Positions 15,138-23,385 are shown, numbered from the stretch's first letter. The stretch is 23,786 nt of DNA from Clostridia bacterium (GCA_900754285.1 CAAECB010000077.1:1-23786), one strand, 5' to 3'. The notes: generated by a model not told the origin, from the sequence alone. Made by a program: numbers and translations.

Positions 15138-16367
15138 TTGGCAATCGGTGATATTATAGTTGGCGTAGACATTGGAACAACAAAAGTAGCAACAGTTGTT
15201 GGAGAAGTTAATAATTTTGGTCAAATCGAGATAATAAGTAACACATCATATAAATGTAGTGGACTAAAAAAAGGAAAAATAATAAATGAAGATGAAATAA
15301 CACTAAGTCTAGCCAAAACAATAAAAGATGCTGAAGAAGAAACAAATTTAAAAATAAATTCTGCATATGTAACAATACCTGGAAAGCAAGTAACAATAGT
15401 ACAAAATAGCATAACGAAAGAAGTAAAAGACAAATATTCAGGAATATCAGTAAGAGATGTACAAAACGCAATAATCCAAGTAAAAGATATAGAAATACCA
15501 GAAGGAAAGACATTAATCGACATAGTACCAGATAAAATAACATTAGAAAATGGAACAGTTGTAGCAGACCCAGTAGGAAATTTAAGCGCAAGTTTCACAA
15601 TAGATGCACAAGTAATATTAGCAGAAAAAGATTTTGTAAGGCAACTAACATCAATATTCAAAAAAGCAGGACTAGAAATAGATGGAATAGTACCAATAAC
15701 ATTAGCAGAAAGAAACCTAATATTAGACAAAAACGAAATGCATGATAATATAATGTTATTAGACATAGGTGCAGGAAATACAGATATAGGAGTATTTGAA
15801 GGAAATTCATTTATATACACAAACTCAATACCTGTAGGGGGAGACAATATAACTAATGACATTGCAGTAGTACTAAACATAACAGAAGAAGAAGCTGACA
15901 AATTAAAAAGACAATATGGACTAGCTTTAAAATCATTTATTGACAATGACAATGATATTATTTTAAACACATGTAAAGACAACAACAAAAACAAAATAAT
16001 AAAAAGTTCAGAGTTAATAGAAATAATAGAAGCAAGAATAGAAGAAATATTCTCAATAATAAATAAAGATGTAACAAATCAAGGAATTAAATCAAAAATA
16101 AATAATGTTATTTTAACAGGACAAGGAATAATAAATATAAACAAAAGTGATGTCGCAGGAAAAATAACATTAAATATACCTGTAAAAATTTCAACAGGAA
16201 GATTAATAAGTACTATAAGACCAACATATAGGACAAGTTATGCATTAGTAAGATACATAGCAGCAAGACCATTTGCCAAAACAGTGTCAAGTAGTATAGA
16301 CACAAAATCAGATGAGAACATATTAAAAAATATTTTAGAAAGAATAAAAGAATTTTTCTATTCATAA
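15138..16367 (+). CDS. ftsA: Cell-division protein FtsA
   Basis: This 409-residue actin-like ATPase tethers FtsZ filaments to the membrane. It has the phosphate-1 loop GVDIGTTKV near the N-terminus, the 1C subdomain (about 85-160), the phosphate-2 motif LLDIGAGNTDIGVF and the adenosine motif VILTGQGI, where most FtsA proteins have LTGGGA. A C-terminal amphipathic helix (NILKNILERIKEFFYS) is the membrane target sequence. The start is TTG at 15138 with GGAGG 7 bases before it; a longer frame from 15111 has no ribosome site. Its own promoter lies at 15069-15097 and ftsZ follows after 94 bases. The family call is firm; the changed adenosine loop is a minor oddity. Confidence 0.93.
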   Translation: MAIGDIIVGVDIGTTKVATVVGEVNNFGQIEIISNTSYKCSGLKKGKIINEDEITLSLAKTIKDAEEETNLKINSAYVTIPGKQVTIVQNSITKEVKDKYSGISVRDVQNAIIQVKDIEIPEGKTLIDIVPDKITLENGTVVADPVGNLSASFTIDAQVILAEKDFVRQLTSIFKKAGLEIDGIVPITLAERNLILDKNEMHDNIMLLDIGAGNTDIGVFEGNSFIYTNSIPVGGDNITNDIAVVLNITEEEADKLKRQYGLALKSFIDNDNDIILNTCKDNNKNKIIKSSELIEIIEARIEEIFSIINKDVTNQGIKSKINNVILTGQGIININKSDVAGKITLNIPVKISTGRLISTIRPTYRTSYALVRYIAARPFAKTVSSSIDTKSDENILKNILERIKEFFYS

Positions 16368-16461
16368 TAGTGTACAAAAATCAAAAAATATGATATAAAA
16401 ATGTACTGAAACAAAAAGTCATTAATTTTAAGTATAAATATAATAAGGGAGGAAAGCCAAA

Positions 16462-17580
16462 ATGATGGAGTATGATGATAACAACATAACAATGATGGAT
16501 GGTACAGCTACTATAAAAGTAATTGGTGTAGGGGGAGCTGGAAATAACGCCGTAAATCGTATGATAGAATCAGGAATAAAAGGAGTAGACTTTATAGCAG
16601 TTAATACAGATAAACAAGCATTACAACAATCAAAAGCAGGAACAAAAATCCAAATAGGAGAAAAAATAACAAGAGGATTAGGAGCAGGAGCAAATCCAGA
16701 TATTGGTGCACAATCAGCAGAAGAAAGCAAATCAGAAGTAGCAGAAGTATTAAGAGGAGCAGATATGGTATTTGTTACAGCCGGAATGGGTGGAGGAACA
16801 GGTACTGGAGCAGCACCAATAGTAGCAGCAACAGCAAAAGAAATGGGAATACTAACAATAGGAGTAGTAACAAAACCATTCACATTTGAAGGAAAGAAAA
16901 GATTATCACAAGCAGAAAGAGGAATAGAAAGTCTAAAAGGAAAAGTAGACACATTAGTAGTAATACCAAATGACAAACTATTACAAATAATAGACAGAAA
17001 AACATCAATCATAGAAGCTTTCAAACAAGCAGATGATGTATTAAGACAAGGTGTACAAGGTATATCAGACTTAATAGCAGTACCAGGACTAGTAAATCTT
17101 GACTTCGCAGATGTAAAAACAATAATGTTAAATCAAGGAATGGCACATATGGGAGTAGGACGAGCATCAGGAGAAAACAGAGCAGAAGATGCAGCAAAAG
17201 AAGCAATCCAAAGTCCATTACTAGAAACCTCAATAGAAGGAGCAAAAGGAGTAATTATAAACATAACAGGTGGAGAAGATTTAGGATTACACGAAGTAAA
17301 CACAGCAGCAGAATTAGTACAACGCAGTGTAGACCCAGAAGCAAATATTATATTTGGTACAGTAACAGACACAAGCATGGAAGATGAAATTCAAATAACA
17401 GTAATAGCAACAGGATTTGAAAAAAATGAACCAATATCAAGTATAGGTGTAGATAACATAGTATCAAAAACATGGGAAAAGAAAATAAACTCAATTCCAT
17501 CAAGTGCAGATGTAAGCACATCACAAAATGACTTAGATATTCCAGCATTTTTAAGAAAAAATAGAAACAAAAACTTATAA
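16462..17580 (+). CDS. ftsZ: Cell-division GTPase FtsZ
   Basis: This 372-residue tubulin-like GTPase forms the Z-ring. It has VGVGGAGNNAVNRM (about 21-34), the tubulin signature GGGTGTGAAP (110-119), the T7 loop NLDFAD (212-217) that completes the GTPase site of the neighbouring subunit, and the C-terminal peptide LDIPAFLRKNR that binds FtsA. GGGAGG about 8 bases before the ATG gives a strong start. The C-terminal linker is short. It ends the division cluster and is followed by a terminator at 17621-17662. It is ordinary and complete, and contains CGT, CGC and CGA arginine codons but no in-frame CGG. Confidence 0.97.
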   Translation: MMEYDDNNITMMDGTATIKVIGVGGAGNNAVNRMIESGIKGVDFIAVNTDKQALQQSKAGTKIQIGEKITRGLGAGANPDIGAQSAEESKSEVAEVLRGADMVFVTAGMGGGTGTGAAPIVAATAKEMGILTIGVVTKPFTFEGKKRLSQAERGIESLKGKVDTLVVIPNDKLLQIIDRKTSIIEAFKQADDVLRQGVQGISDLIAVPGLVNLDFADVKTIMLNQGMAHMGVGRASGENRAEDAAKEAIQSPLLETSIEGAKGVIINITGGEDLGLHEVNTAAELVQRSVDPEANIIFGTVTDTSMEDEIQITVIATGFEKNEPISSIGVDNIVSKTWEKKINSIPSSADVSTSQNDLDIPAFLRKNRNKNL

Positions 17581-17620
17581 TAAATACATATTGCGCAAAC
17601 AAAGCTAAAATATGACATAT

Positions 17621-17662
17621 AAAAAGACATGATTTAAAAATCAAATTAAATTATGTCTTTTT
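17621..17662 (+). terminator. Terminator after ftsZ
   Basis: AAAAAGACATGATTT (17621-17635) pairs with AAATTATGTCTTTTT (17648-17662), with one G-U pair, and runs into a T-tract. The rest of the gap up to spoIIGA (17663-17850) shows no clear sigma-A promoter. Confidence 0.75.
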
Positions 17663-17850
17663 TTGCTGTCCCAAAAAATCGAATATTTCTTTTTTTCTAC
17701 AATAAGAAAAGACAGTATTTTTACAAAACAAGTAGTACAATAAGAGCACACATCAAAACTATAAAATTTACTGTATCAAAAAAGCCTAAAAAATAAAATC
17801 TCGCATTTTAATACTTTAAAAAATAAAGCAAGAAAGGGATGAAATTAAAA

Positions 17851-18738
17851 ATGACAATATATATAGATATAGTAATTATAGAAAACATAATAATGAATAG
17901 TATAATATTATATGCAACAGCAATAATTTTAAAAGCAAAAATAAGCCATATAAGAATAATAATATCAAGCATAATAGGAGCCACATATGCAATAATAACA
18001 TACATATATCCGATAAAAATATATAACAACATATTTTTCAAAATATTATTATCAGTAATAATGGTATATGTAGCATATAAACCACAAAATATAAAAAGAC
18101 TAGGAAAAAATATTTTAATATTTTATTTAACATCATTCTTATTTGGGGGAGTAGCATTTGCACTAATATATGTAGTAAAACCACAAGAGATATTAATGAA
18201 AAACGGATTATTTTTAGGGACATATCCACTAAAAACAGTATTTATATCAGCAATAATAGCAACAATAATATTAATAACAGGATTCAAAATAGTAAAAAGT
18301 AAAATTTCAAAAAAAGACATATACTGCAAAATCAAAATAAAATTAGACAATAAGGAAGTAGAAACAATAGCAATGGTAGATACAGGAAATATGCTAAAAG
18401 AACCAATAACTCAAATGCCAGTAGTTGTAGTAGAATCAAGTTTATTAGAAAAAATTTTACCACAAGAAATTTTGCAAAACACAGAAAAAATAATAGGAGG
18501 TGAATTTGAAAATGTAACAGAAGAAATAAAAAACAAATACATATCAAAATTTAAATTAATACCATATTCATCATTAGGAAAACAAAATGGAATGTTATTA
18601 GGAATAAAAGCAGACAAAGTAGAAATAGAAAAACAAGACGAGATTATAGAAAAAAGTAATATAATAATTGGAATATATAATAAATCACTTACAAAAAGAG
18701 GAGAATATAGAGCACTAATAGGAATAGATGAAATGTGA
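17851..18738 (+). CDS. spoIIGA: Pro-sigma-E processing protease SpoIIGA
   Basis: This membrane-bound aspartic protease cleaves the pro-sequence from sigma-E in the mother cell during sporulation. About five membrane helices cover the first 145 residues. The protease half carries AMVDTGNML with the catalytic aspartate (residue 177 counted from this start), and ends with IIGIYNKSL and ALIG. The ATG at 17851 is preferred: AAAGGG then lies 12 bases upstream, and the N-terminus becomes MTIYIDIVIIENI, like the MKIYLD start of B. subtilis. The in-frame ATG at 17839 directly abuts the ribosome site. sigE follows after 25 bases in the classic spoIIGA-sigE operon. Confidence 0.9.
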   Translation: MTIYIDIVIIENIIMNSIILYATAIILKAKISHIRIIISSIIGATYAIITYIYPIKIYNNIFFKILLSVIMVYVAYKPQNIKRLGKNILIFYLTSFLFGGVAFALIYVVKPQEILMKNGLFLGTYPLKTVFISAIIATIILITGFKIVKSKISKKDIYCKIKIKLDNKEVETIAMVDTGNMLKEPITQMPVVVVESSLLEKILPQEILQNTEKIIGGEFENVTEEIKNKYISKFKLIPYSSLGKQNGMLLGIKADKVEIEKQDEIIEKSNIIIGIYNKSLTKRGEYRALIGIDEM

Positions 18739-18763
18739 AAAAAAGAAAGGAAAATGATTAATT

Positions 18764-19511
18764 ATGAAAATTTTAGAAATGCTAAAGACTAAATTAAGCA
18801 CAATAGGAACAATATGCGCAAAATACATAAACGAAGAAAATGAAATTGAATACTTGCCAATATTTTATATAGCAGGAAGTCAAACATTACCACCCCCACT
18901 CTCACCAGAAGAAGAAGAAAAATACATAAAACAATTATCAGAAAAAGACAATTTGCCAGCCAGACAAATATTAGTAGAAAGAAACTTACGATTAGTAGTA
19001 TATATAGCAAAAAAATTTGAAAATACAGGAATAGGAATAGAAGACTTAATATCAATAGGAACAATAGGACTTATGAAAGGAGTAAATACATTTAATGCAG
19101 ACAAAAATATAAAATTAGCAACATATGCATCAAGATGTATAGAAAACGAAATATTAATGTTTTTAAGAAAAAGCAGTAAAATAAGAGGAGAAATATCAAT
19201 AGATGAGCCACTTAACAAAGATGGAGATGGAAACGAACTACTACTTTCAGACATATTAGGAACAGATCCAGACATTACATCTAGAAACTTAGAAGATGAA
19301 GTTGACAAAACATTATTAAGAGCATCAATTTTAAAATTAAATGATAGAGAAAAAAACATAATGGAAATGAGATTTGGATTTAAAACAGGAAAAGAAAAAA
19401 CTCAAAAAGAAGTAGCAGATGAACTACGGAATTTCGCAAAGTTATATATCAAGATTAGAAAAGAAAATAATAGGTAAAATGAAAAAAGACATTAGTAGTA
19501 AAATAGGATAA
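18764..19511 (+). CDS. sigE: Sporulation sigma factor SigE precursor, read through a +1 frameshift at CGG
   Basis: SigE directs early mother-cell transcription. The pro-sequence is present, with the conserved SpoIIGA cleavage region FYIAGSQTLPPPLS (about 34-47). Region 2 follows (NLRLVVYIAKKF, EDLISIGTIGLMKGVNTF, LATYASRCIENEILMFLR), then region 3 and region 4.1 (LNDREKNIMEMRFG). At VADEL the zero frame meets CGG (19427-19429) and would end at 19477 with a degenerate tail. Shifting +1 yields GISQSYISRLEKKII, the standard sigma-E recognition helix, and a stop at 19509-19511, giving 248 residues, close to the 239 of B. subtilis. Without the shift the protein lacks the helix that reads the -35 element. 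The repaired match to the family is excellent. Confidence 0.9.
19427..19430 (+). other. CGG-A +1 frameshift site in sigE region 4.2
   Basis: GAA CTA CGG AAT TTC must be read as GAA CTA (C) GGA ATT TCG CAA AGT. The glycine gained is the invariant turn glycine of LGISQSYISRLEK. There is no homopolymer at the site, which makes a simple length error unlikely. Confidence 0.82.
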
Positions 19512-19617
19512 TTACACAAAAAATGATGATGCAATTTTTAGAACAAGTAGAATTATGTTGATTTAATGTAGCGAAAATTACAAAAATAAAAAAATTGTAA
19601 AAATATGTAGAAAAATA

Positions 19618-19658
19618 AAAAAAGTTTTGTTATAATCAAATTATAATAAAACTTTTTT
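19618..19658 (+). terminator. Terminator after sigE
   Basis: AAAAAAGTTTTGTTATAAT (from 19618) pairs with ATTATAATAAAACTTTTTT (19640-19658) with one G-U pair and a 3-base loop, ending in a T-run. The remaining gap to 19753 is AT-rich and shows nothing further that I can support. Confidence 0.75.
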
Positions 19659-19753
19659 GCATTGTATGAAAAAATCAGAACTTCATATAATACAAAAATA
19701 AAATTAATATACAAGAAAAAATAATTTACATATGATAAAAAGGGGGTGAAAGA

Positions 19754-20662
19754 GTGAAAAATAAAATAAGAAAAATAATGTTAATAATAGCAATAATATT
19801 TTGCATAACAATAAATTGTGTACCAGTAGAAGCGGATGTAGGAAGTTTTGAATCATATGACAGTGGAAGCAGTTCGTGGGACAGTAGTAGCTCTTGGGAT
19901 AGCAGTAGTTCATGGGATAGTGGAAGTTCATATAGCTCAAGTGGAGATGATGAGTTTAGTTTAGAAGGAATGATATTTGCAATTATAATAATAGCAATAG
20001 TTGCATATATAATGAATAGAAAAGACAATAAAAAAGGACCAATGCACAAATCATCAACTATAACAAGAAACATAGGACCAGACTTAGAAAGAGAAAAACA
20101 AGTAGAAGCAAAAATAAAAGAAGTAGATCCAATGTTTAATAAAGAAGAATTTATAGCAAATGCAAAAAGCCTATTTGTAAAACTACAACAAGCATGGACA
20201 GATAGAGACTGGTCAGTAATAAGAGTATTTGAAACAAACGAATTATTTGAACAACATAAAAATCAATTACAAGGATATATAAACAATAATCAAATAAATG
20301 TAATGGACAGAATATGTGTAAACTATGCAAATTTATATAGTTTTGAACAAATTGGAGATAAAGACATATTAAAAGTAAGATTAAACTCAAGAATGGCAGA
20401 TTATATAATAGATGCAACAACAAAACAAGTATTAAGAGGAGACAAAACAACAGAAAGAGTAAACACATATATATTAACATTCGTAAGAAAAAAAGGATTA
20501 CAAACAAAAGAAGGAACAGAAAAAATAAATACAACCAACTGTCCAAACTGTGGAGCACCAACACAAATAACATCAGCAGGAAAGTGCGAATACTGTGGAA
20601 GTGTAATAACAACAGGAGAATACAGCTGGGTATTATCTAACCTAGAAAGAGAAATAAGATAA
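19754..20662 (+). CDS. Tim44-like membrane protein with zinc ribbon
   Basis: A 302-residue protein with an N-terminal signal or anchor segment (about 5-27), a Ser/Trp/Asp-rich stretch built from repeats of SSSWDS (about 35-60), and a membrane helix (about 73-90, GMIFAIIIIAIVAYIMN). A Tim44-like domain follows (about 115-250: FVKLQQAWTDRDWSVIRVFETNELFEQH, YILTFVRKKG), then a C-terminal zinc ribbon CPNCGAP...CEYCGS. It starts at GTG 19754 with AGGGGGTGA just upstream. Such proteins occur beside SPFH/zinc-ribbon genes, as here, so the two probably form a membrane-stress or membrane-organising pair. The exact role is unknown. Confidence 0.7.
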   Translation: MKNKIRKIMLIIAIIFCITINCVPVEADVGSFESYDSGSSSWDSSSSWDSSSSWDSGSSYSSSGDDEFSLEGMIFAIIIIAIVAYIMNRKDNKKGPMHKSSTITRNIGPDLEREKQVEAKIKEVDPMFNKEEFIANAKSLFVKLQQAWTDRDWSVIRVFETNELFEQHKNQLQGYINNNQINVMDRICVNYANLYSFEQIGDKDILKVRLNSRMADYIIDATTKQVLRGDKTTERVNTYILTFVRKKGLQTKEGTEKINTTNCPNCGAPTQITSAGKCEYCGSVITTGEYSWVLSNLEREIR

Positions 20663-20735
20663 TATATACTTATATAAAGGTTTATAGGTTCCTTATTAAA
20701 AACCTAAATATCTTATACAAGGAAAGTGATTAAGT

Positions 20736-21989
20736 ATGGGACTAATAAAAGCAGCAGCAGGAGCAGTAGGCTCAACACTAAAAGATCAATGGAAAGAAGC
20801 AATAAGATGTGAAGATATGACAAATGAAATATTAATGGTAAAAAAGACAACACCAACAGGAGTAATAACAAACAAAAGTACAATAATAGTAGCACCAGGA
20901 CAATGTGCAATAATTTATGATAATGGTAGAGTAATAGATGCAACAGCAGAAGAAGGAATATACACATTTGATAGCTCATCATCACCATCATTTTTTGCAG
21001 GACAATTTGGAGAAGTATTCAAAGAAATGTGGCAAAGATTTACATACAATGGAGCAACATCAAAAGAACAAGCAGTATTTTTCTTTAATATAAAAGAAAT
21101 AATGGATAACAAATTTGGAACACCAGCACCAGTACCATATCAAGACTGGTCGCATCCAATACCAAACCAAATGACAGGAACAATAACACCATTAAGAGTA
21201 GAAGTAAAATGTTTTGGAAAATATACATTTAAAATTGAAAATCCAGCAATATTTATGAATGAAGTAGCAGGAACAGCAAACATATACAAAAAATCAGACT
21301 TAACAGAACAAATGAGAGCAGAAGTAATAGGAGCATTCCAAAATATATTAAATGAATTAGGAAACTCAGAACATAAAGTACCAGTATTAGAAATACCAAG
21401 CCAAACAGACGAAATAAAAGAAATGATGGACAATCAAGTATTTGATGCACCAATACGTAGAAGAGGAATTGCACTAGTAGGATTTATAGTAGAATCTGCA
21501 ACATTAGATGAAGAATCAGAAAAGAAAATAGATCAATACGAATTAAGTAGTAACGCATATATGCAACAAGGAACACTAACAGGAGCATATGCAAATGCAG
21601 TGCAAGACGCAGCTAAAAACAGCAATGGAGCAATGAATGGATTTATGGGAATTGGTATGATGAACATGGCAAGCAATGGTATGGTTGGAGGAGTAGCAAC
21701 TGGACCATGGCAAAATACACAAAGTTCAACTATAAATATGGCAGAACAACAAAACAAAGTTGAAACTAAAGAAATAAAACCAGAAGAACCAAAAAAAGTT
21801 GTTTCAAATGAATCACAACCAAATGCAGAAGCAGAAGAATGGACGTGTGAATGTGGAGTTACAAACAAAGGAAAATTCTGCACAAACTGTGGTAAAAAAC
21901 ATGAAGTGAATGTGAAATGTCCAAAATGTGGAACAATAAATGAACCAACAGCTAAATTCTGCAATGAATGTGGAGAAAAATTAAGCTAA
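20736..21989 (+). CDS. SPFH-domain protein with C-terminal zinc ribbons (YdjI-like)
   Basis: A 417-residue protein resembling B. subtilis YdjI and related virion-core-type SPFH proteins, cytoplasmic scaffolds that bind membranes or membrane-stress proteins. The SPFH region covers about 25-270 (STIIVAPGQCAIIYDNGRV, GIYTFDS, PLRVEVKCFGKYTFKI, RGIALVGFIVESATLDEESE). A Gly/Met/Asn-rich linker follows (about 300-330), then two zinc ribbons, CECG...CTNCG and CPKCG...CNECG. GGAAAGTGATT before the ATG is an acceptable ribosome site. It follows the Tim44-like gene after 73 bases with no clear terminator, and is placed between sigE and sigG, which are usually adjacent. A link to sporulation is unproven. 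Confidence 0.75.
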   Translation: MGLIKAAAGAVGSTLKDQWKEAIRCEDMTNEILMVKKTTPTGVITNKSTIIVAPGQCAIIYDNGRVIDATAEEGIYTFDSSSSPSFFAGQFGEVFKEMWQRFTYNGATSKEQAVFFFNIKEIMDNKFGTPAPVPYQDWSHPIPNQMTGTITPLRVEVKCFGKYTFKIENPAIFMNEVAGTANIYKKSDLTEQMRAEVIGAFQNILNELGNSEHKVPVLEIPSQTDEIKEMMDNQVFDAPIRRRGIALVGFIVESATLDEESEKKIDQYELSSNAYMQQGTLTGAYANAVQDAAKNSNGAMNGFMGIGMMNMASNGMVGGVATGPWQNTQSSTINMAEQQNKVETKEIKPEEPKKVVSNESQPNAEAEEWTCECGVTNKGKFCTNCGKKHEVNVKCPKCGTINEPTAKFCNECGEKLS

Positions 21990-22002
21990 AGACTTGAAGC
22001 CA

Positions 22003-22070
22003 GAGCTGATGCTTTTGAGGACGGAGCAAAAAAACATCAGCTCCGCTCCAAAGTGCATCAAGCTCCGCTC
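22003..22070. repeat. Locally GC-rich hairpin with a duplicated right arm
   Basis: GAGCTGATG (22003-22011) pairs with CATCAGCTC (22035-22043). The right arm sequence CATCAGCTCCGCTC is repeated with one inserted A at 22056-22070, and CGGAGC (22022-22027) can pair with either GCTCCG. This gives alternative folds at the end of the SPFH gene. The GC content stands out sharply from its surroundings. Confidence 0.5.
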
Positions 22071-22138
22071 AAAAAAAAGAATAAAAAAACCAAATTTGGA
22101 AAAACTAACAATAAGTAAATCCAAAGGAGGTTTTTCTT

Positions 22139-22912
22139 TTGTCAATAAAAGTAGAAATTAGTGGGGTAGACACATCAAAATTACCAGTACTAACAAAAAA
22201 AGAAAAAGAAGAACTATTAAACAAAATAAAACAAGGGGATGAAGAAGCAAGACAAGAATTTATATATGGAAATTTAAGACTAGTACTAAGTGTAATGAAA
22301 AGATTTTATGGAAGAGGAGAAAACGCAGATGACTTATTCCAAGTAGGATGTGTAGGACTAATAAAATCAATAGACAATTTTGACCCAAGTCAAAATGTAC
22401 AATTTTCAACATATGCAGTACCAATGATAATGGGAGAAATCAGAAGATATCTAAGAGATAACAATAGTATAAGAGTAAGTAGATCAGTAAGAGACTTAGC
22501 ATATAAAGTATTACAATGTAAAGAAAAATATATAAAAGAAAATAACAAAGAGCCAACAATAGAAGAAATATCAAAAGAATTGCAAGTAGAAAAAGAAGAA
22601 ATAGCATTTAGTTTAGACGCAATACAAGATCCAATATCATTACAAGAACCAGTATATAATGATAGTTCAGAAAATATATATGTAATGGACCAGGTAAAGG
22701 ACAAGAAAAATACAGATGAATTATGGGCAGAAAATATGACAATAAGGCAAGCAATGAAAAAATTAAACAGTAAGGAAAAAGAAATAATAGACAGAAGATT
22801 TTTTGAAGGAAAAACACAAATGGAAGTAGCAAATGAGTTAGGAATATCACAAGCACAAGTCTCAAGAATAGAAAAAAATGCAATAAACAGGATAAAAAGA
22901 CTATACAGATAA
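22139..22912 (+). CDS. sigG: Forespore sigma factor SigG
   Basis: SigG drives late transcription in the forespore. The 257-residue protein is full length: the typical KVEISGVDTSKLPVLT start, region 2 (GNLRLVLSVMKRF, DDLFQVGCVGLIKSIDNFD, FSTYAVPMIMGEIRRYLRD), region 3 (IRVSRSVRDLAYK, PTIEEISKEL, ALDAIQDPISLQEPVYND) and region 4 (LNSKEKEIIDRRFFEGKTQMEVANELGISQAQVSRIEK). It starts at TTG 22139, 8 bases after a strong AAAGGAGG. Its region 4.2 codon for the turn glycine is a plain in-frame GGA, in contrast to sigE where CGG A occurs at the equivalent place. The neighbouring sigE and spoIIGA support the sporulation role. Confidence 0.95.
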   Translation: MSIKVEISGVDTSKLPVLTKKEKEELLNKIKQGDEEARQEFIYGNLRLVLSVMKRFYGRGENADDLFQVGCVGLIKSIDNFDPSQNVQFSTYAVPMIMGEIRRYLRDNNSIRVSRSVRDLAYKVLQCKEKYIKENNKEPTIEEISKELQVEKEEIAFSLDAIQDPISLQEPVYNDSSENIYVMDQVKDKKNTDELWAENMTIRQAMKKLNSKEKEIIDRRFFEGKTQMEVANELGISQAQVSRIEKNAINRIKRLYR

Positions 22913-22947
22913 AACATATTTGCAAATTTTTAAAACAAACAAATAAC

Positions 22948-22999
22948 AGAATAGAAAAAAGATTTTAAGCGAGATGTTTAAAATCTTTTTTTCTATTCT
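22948..22999 (+). terminator. Terminator after sigG
   Basis: AGAATAGAAAAAAGATTTTAA (from 22948) pairs with the stretch TTAAAATC followed by a T-run and CTATTCT (22978-22999), with one bulged T. It lies about 35 bases after the sigG stop. Confidence 0.75.
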
Positions 23000-23041
23000 A
23001 TTATTAATGTACACTTTTATTATGATAATAAATTTATCAAA

Positions 23042-23049
23042 CATATAAT
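23042..23049 (+). promoter_or_regulatory. Possible sporulation-sigma -10 element before ylmC/ymxH
   Basis: CATATAAT fits the CATAnnnT -10 pattern of sigma-E-type promoters. ATA-containing sequence lies at the right distance upstream (about 23021-23027), but in DNA this AT-rich such matches are common. Confidence 0.25.
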
Positions 23050-23103
23050 ATAGAATAAAAAAATGAATATAATATAAAAGAATATATAAGGGGAGTGGTA
23101 AAG

Positions 23104-23338
23104 ATGGGTGACAGAGGATTAGATTTTAAACATAAAGAAGTTGTAAATGTAAAAGATGGAAAAAGACTCCGGATATGTTCAAGATGTGTGTGCGGATTTA
23201 GGAAGTGGAAAAATTACTTCAATAATAGTACCTGGAAATAATAAAATATTGAATATTTTTGCGGGAAATAATGACATAGTAATACCATGGGAAAACATTA
23301 AATGTATAGGAGATGATTTAATATTAGTAGAAATTTAA
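23104..23338 (+). CDS. ylmC: YlmC/YmxH-type PRC-barrel protein, read through a +1 frameshift at CGG
   Basis: A small PRC-barrel protein of the YlmC/YmxH family, linked to sporulation in Firmicutes. The ATG at 23104 follows AGGGGAGTGG. The zero frame gives 22 residues ending VVNVKDGKRL, then hits CGG (23170-23172) and would stop near 23240 with unrelated sequence. A +1 shift gives GYVQDVCADLGSGKITSIIVPG, then IPWENIKCIGDDLILVEI to the stop at 23336-23338, for 77 residues in all, like the 81 of B. subtilis YlmC. The glycine at the junction is the conserved one of the family (GKKLG). The downstream frame alone has no ribosome site. YlmC and YmxH are not separable here. Confidence 0.85.
23170..23173 (+). 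other. CGG-A +1 frameshift site in ylmC
   Basis: AAA AGA CTC CGG ATA TGT must be read as CTC (C) GGA TAT GTT CAA GAT. A run of only two C is present, so a two-versus-one C length error is the simplest rival explanation at this site alone. Confidence 0.78.
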
Positions 23339-23356
23339 AAAAATTCAAAAAAAGTA

Positions 23357-23385
23357 TTGACAGAATAGAATAAAAATGTTAATAT
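23357..23385 (+). promoter_or_regulatory. Tandem stable-RNA promoter 1
   Basis: TTGACA (23357-23362), 17 bases, TAATAT (23380-23385). It is the first of three promoters of the same design in a gene-free stretch. Confidence 0.7.

Noticed and set aside
10487..15994. Many long open frames antisense to the division genes
   Set aside because: They have Leu/Phe/Ser-rich compositions typical of the complement of A-rich codons, and no ribosome sites.
17641..17850. Spo0A box and special-spacing promoter before spoIIGA
   Set aside because: Only a partial match (AATCGAA near 17679) and no good -35/-10 pair could be found.
19421..19435. prfB-type frameshift with an upstream Shine-Dalgarno and a stop codon in the slip site
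   Set aside because: No stop codon is at any of the four sites and no shared Shine-Dalgarno-like sequence precedes them.
19861..19935. CRISPR-like repeats
   Set aside because: This is a coding SSSWDS repeat with no spacers; there is no CRISPR array in the window.
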